A DNA stretch of 64,000 nucleotides. Origin: an uncultured Alphaproteobacteria bacterium (GTDB lineage: Bacteria > Pseudomonadota > Alphaproteobacteria > RF32 > CAG-239). This document shows positions 61,766 to 64,000 of the stretch, in pieces. Both the position numbers and the translations under genes were made by a program. Position 1 is the first letter of the stretch. Each line of letters starts with the position of its first letter. The stretch is from positions 124,001-188,000 of the forward strand of contig CALXTQ010000006.1 in assembly GCA_944391485.1 (NCBI GenBank), read 5' to 3'. The notes beneath the pieces were generated by a model, which saw only the letters and a program-made list of their open reading frames with translations, did not search any database and was not told where the DNA came from.

Positions 61766-62710
61766 TTAAAGAAGACAATCGGAAGCGTTCGGACCGCTGC
61801 ATATTATTTTGTGGTCAAGACGGTCTTCCGCAAGACCGGCCGGGTCTTCATGAATAATGATTTGGGCGCCGGGGTAGACGCGCAGCAGGGACGCTTCGAC
61901 GGCATCGGTATATTCATGGGCCTGGTACAGACTCAGGTCTCCGTCCAGTTCCAGATGAAATTCGAACATAAAAATACCGCCCAGATCGCGGGTGCGCAGA
62001 TCATGAATGCCTTTGGCAAAATCATGGGACAATACGATTTTCTTTATGTTCAGTCGGATTTCTTCGCCGAGTTCTTTGTCTGTCAGCAGAGCCAGGGCAT
62101 CGCGCGCCAGCTTGTAGGCGTTGTATATGAGATATGACGATACGGTAAACGCGGTGAGCGTGTCGAACCAGCTGATATGGAACAGCTTGACGACTATCAG
62201 CGTGAGGATGATCGAAATATTGGTAACGACATCAACCGTATAATGAGCGCTGTCGGCAGCAATTGCCTGAGAGCGGGTCTTTTGGGCTACGTATTTTTGA
62301 AAGACGATCAGCGCAAGCGTGGCGATGAGAGACACGGACATAATCAGAATGCCGGCGCCGGTTTGTTCGATGGTTACGGGTTTAAGCATACGGCTGAAGC
62401 CGTCATACATGACAAAAATGCCCGATCCGGCGACAAACGCCGATTGGATCAGCGCGCTGACGGCTTCGACTTTTCCATGTCCGTAGCGGTGGTTGGAATC
62501 GGCTGGTTTGGAGGAAATCTTGACGGCGATGAAAGTGATGGAGGAAGCAAAAATATCGGCCAGACTGTCTATCATGGAAGACAGAACTGCCAGAGATCCG
62601 GTATACAATGCTCCAAAAGTCTTGAGAAGACTCAGGCTTATTGCCAAAGCGACGCTGGCGATTGTCGCCGCCCGTTTTAGTCTGTTCTTTTCATCAGTGT
62701 TTGAATTCAT
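61766..62710 (-). CDS. Cation diffusion facilitator family transporter
   Basis: CDF/FieF-type efflux protein of 314 residues with six membrane helices and a C-terminal cytoplasmic ferredoxin-like domain. The metal sites are in SMIDSLADIFASSI (helix 2) and AIAADSAHYTVDVVTNISI (helix 5); HRYGHGKVEAVSALIQS precedes helix 4. Metals could be Zn, Fe, Co or Mn; the D-x3-D / H-x3-D pair favours zinc or iron. Its start overlaps the fusion gene's end by 17 bases, so it is in the same transcript. Confidence 0.93.
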   Translation of the reverse strand: MNSNTDEKNRLKRAATIASVALAISLSLLKTFGALYTGSLAVLSSMIDSLADIFASSITFIAVKISSKPADSNHRYGHGKVEAVSALIQSAFVAGSGIFVMYDGFSRMLKPVTIEQTGAGILIMSVSLIATLALIVFQKYVAQKTRSQAIAADSAHYTVDVVTNISIILTLIVVKLFHISWFDTLTAFTVSSYLIYNAYKLARDALALLTDKELGEEIRLNIKKIVLSHDFAKGIHDLRTRDLGGIFMFEFHLELDGDLSLYQAHEYTDAVEASLLRVYPGAQIIIHEDPAGLAEDRLDHKIICSGPNASDCLL

Positions 62711-64000
62711 CTGCTATTTTCTCCACAACCGACGGGGTAATTTCGTAGAATTTACCTTCTACGCTTTCCTTGAATAATTGCAAATGTTTTCCGGGGTTTT
62801 TCCCGCTGATTTGGTAAGAGACGTAGTCTTTGCCGGCCGCGGTGCTGAAAATAAGCTTTGCGCGGCTGCCGCCTTCAATGTCCAGATCCAGCACAAACAG
62901 ACGTTTGGCAGATTGCGGAGCGGAAACGGGAGCAGACAGGGAGGTGTTCAACAGAGTCTTAGCCAGTTCGGCGAGCCTGTCCGCGTCAGTTATGCCGTTT
63001 GCGGCAGCCAATCGGCCGAAACGCAGATTCCACAGCGTGCTGTATGTCCAGTCGCGCCAGTCGGCCGAAAGGTCTATGAATTCCGCGGCGACCAGCCATA
63101 CCTGAAACTGGTTGTCAAATTTGATATAAGCGGCCTGAGCCCCTCTGCCGATATCAACGTTGAATTTTCCAACCTCAAAAGAGGTCAGGCTGCGCCGGTT
63201 TTGGTCTTTCAGTTCTATGCGGATATTCGGGGAACCGGGAACTTCTATCGGGTTCAGTCCAAAGCGTCCCAAATGTTCGGCCCGGGCGGATTTTTTCTCG
63301 TAATAAACGGCTTCCAGCAGCGCGCTCAGAAAACTGCGAATCCGTTCCTGGTATACGGGGAAGTCTTCGTATCTCTTGAGTTTCCATAACTCGTCGCTTT
63401 TGTAAAAAGTCAGGGACGCGTCATGGCTGCGCAGAGTTATTTCCTCAACATCGTTGATATGATTCCGCAAAGACGGGAAGGCCGGTTTGTTTTCGTATTC
63501 GGCAATGCTGCTGCGGTCGGAAAGTACGGCCGCTACAAGGCCAGCTGCCAAAATTGCCAGGCAGGAAGCCGCCAGAATCCAGAAGCGGCGGTTGAGTGCC
63601 AGCGGCTGGGTTGTCTGCGGGCTGTTTCTGCGGCGCCATAAGATGTTTGTTGCCAGTATGAGAATCAGAAGCAGCGGTATGGCGTAAATATTGAGAAACT
63701 TGATGGTCGTGTCTATCCGGTTTATTTTGCGGTTCATGTCGCCGCGGATTTTGCCGAGATCAGCGCGCAGAGCCTCCAGACGCGTGCGGATGCCCGCAAT
63801 GACTGCCAGTTCGTCGGCCGTAAAATTGCTGCGCCCCTCAAAGTCTTTTTTGCTCCAGATTTCCTGAAGTTCCTTTTTTGTCCGCTCAATCTTATCAAAA
63901 ATTTCCTGCTCTTTTATTTTGAACTCGAGCTGATTTTGGCGGCGCAGCTTTTCAATGTTTTCAAACCGGCGGGTTTGCGCCGATTTTCCGCGGAGCTCGA
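62694..64000 (-). CDS. GldG-like ABC auxiliary protein fused to DUF4340 domain (partial, 5' end outside window)
   Basis: The frame is open from position 63998 with no stop and ends at 62694, so at least 434 residues are seen and the N-terminus lies outside. The first about 87 residues (before the internal ATG at 63737) are a long charged coiled coil with LRADLGKIRGDMNRKINRID, followed by a membrane helix (LLLILILATNILW): the C-terminal end of GldG-like ABC-2 auxiliary proteins. A second helix (RFWILAASCLAILAAGLVAAVL) and a DUF4340 domain (NDVEEITLRSHDASLTFYKSDELWKLKRYEDFPV) follow in the same frame. GldG and DUF4340 proteins are normally adjacent separate genes of an ABC exporter; here they look fused. 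The exporter's substrate is unknown. Confidence 0.8.
   Translation of the reverse strand, partial: ELRGKSAQTRRFENIEKLRRQNQLEFKIKEQEIFDKIERTKKELQEIWSKKDFEGRSNFTADELAVIAGIRTRLEALRADLGKIRGDMNRKINRIDTTIKFLNIYAIPLLLILILATNILWRRRNSPQTTQPLALNRRFWILAASCLAILAAGLVAAVLSDRSSIAEYENKPAFPSLRNHINDVEEITLRSHDASLTFYKSDELWKLKRYEDFPVYQERIRSFLSALLEAVYYEKKSARAEHLGRFGLNPIEVPGSPNIRIELKDQNRRSLTSFEVGKFNVDIGRGAQAAYIKFDNQFQVWLVAAEFIDLSADWRDWTYSTLWNLRFGRLAAANGITDADRLAELAKTLLNTSLSAPVSAPQSAKRLFVLDLDIEGGSRAKLIFSTAAGKDYVSYQISGKNPGKHLQLFKESVEGKFYEITPSVVEKIADEFKH

Noticed and set aside
62694-63737. Stand-alone DUF4340 gene starting at the ATG at 63737
   Set aside because: The frame stays open for 87 further codons to the window edge and encodes the coiled coil expected of a GldG-like protein, so the ATG is internal.

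Overview
The window is a stretch of bacterial chromosome from an alphaproteobacterium of moderate GC content. This rests on the gene families present: a FliL-FliM-DUF6468-MotE flagellar cluster, a YbjN-type protein, DUF465/YdcH proteins, UPF0260 proteins and a Lys/Gly-type phosphofructokinase. No rRNA is present and the species cannot be named. A fermentative, motile and probably host-associated life is an inference from L-lactate dehydrogenase, phosphofructokinase, a membrane pyrophosphatase, flagellin, a pilus-like surface locus and small Cys-rich exported proteins.

Layout. 1-4.1 kb: obgE, rsfS, two unknown genes and rlmH, then a free-standing structured RNA (best read as 6S RNA) with its own promoter and terminator, followed by a small helix-turn-helix gene. 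4.1-11.5 kb (minus strand): fliL-fliM-DUF6468-motE-TPR protein-uvrB, tightly packed. 11.7-16.4 kb (plus): a surface module of a Cys-containing membrane-anchored protein, a 1007-residue protein with a type IV prepilin N-terminus, and a secreted protein. 16.7-24 kb: PiT phosphate permease with its PhoU-like partner, a DsbA-like thiol oxidoreductase, phosphofructokinase, rpsU, two DUF465 proteins, a Cys-rich exported protein and mutY. 23.6-24.7 kb: an AT-rich islet beside tRNA-Leu(CAG) with a Tlde1/DUF2778-type L,D-transpeptidase-like protein and a frameshifted small membrane protein.

24.7-31.7 kb (minus): uppP, a CheY-like receiver, an M23 peptidase, xseA, ftsY, mtaB and ldh. 32-36.6 kb: acpP-fabF-mltG, a YbjN protein, lgt and an unknown gene. 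37-42.3 kb: a degenerate GGDEF protein, queA, pheA, and a flagellin carrying a large predicted beta-helix insertion. 42.5-50.2 kb (minus): the rpmH-rnpA-yidD-yidC-engB cluster, a BI-1 family protein, a YgjP-type peptidase, two tandem UPF0260 proteins, dnaB and rpmB.

50.3-64 kb: tRNA-Arg(CCG), an alkyltransferase-like protein, an SDR oxidoreductase, dps with a perfect Fur-type box, cstA, pirin, a large unknown membrane protein, a membrane pyrophosphatase, two unknown soluble proteins, a CDF transporter, and the 3' part of a GldG-like/DUF4340 fusion that runs off the right edge.

Most of the window is housekeeping. The parts that look least described are the giant prepilin-like locus, the beta-helix flagellin, the effector-like islet at tRNA-Leu, the 6S-like RNA whose closing stem competes with its own terminator, and the GldG-DUF4340 fusion. 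No CRISPR array, insertion sequence, integrase or prophage was seen.
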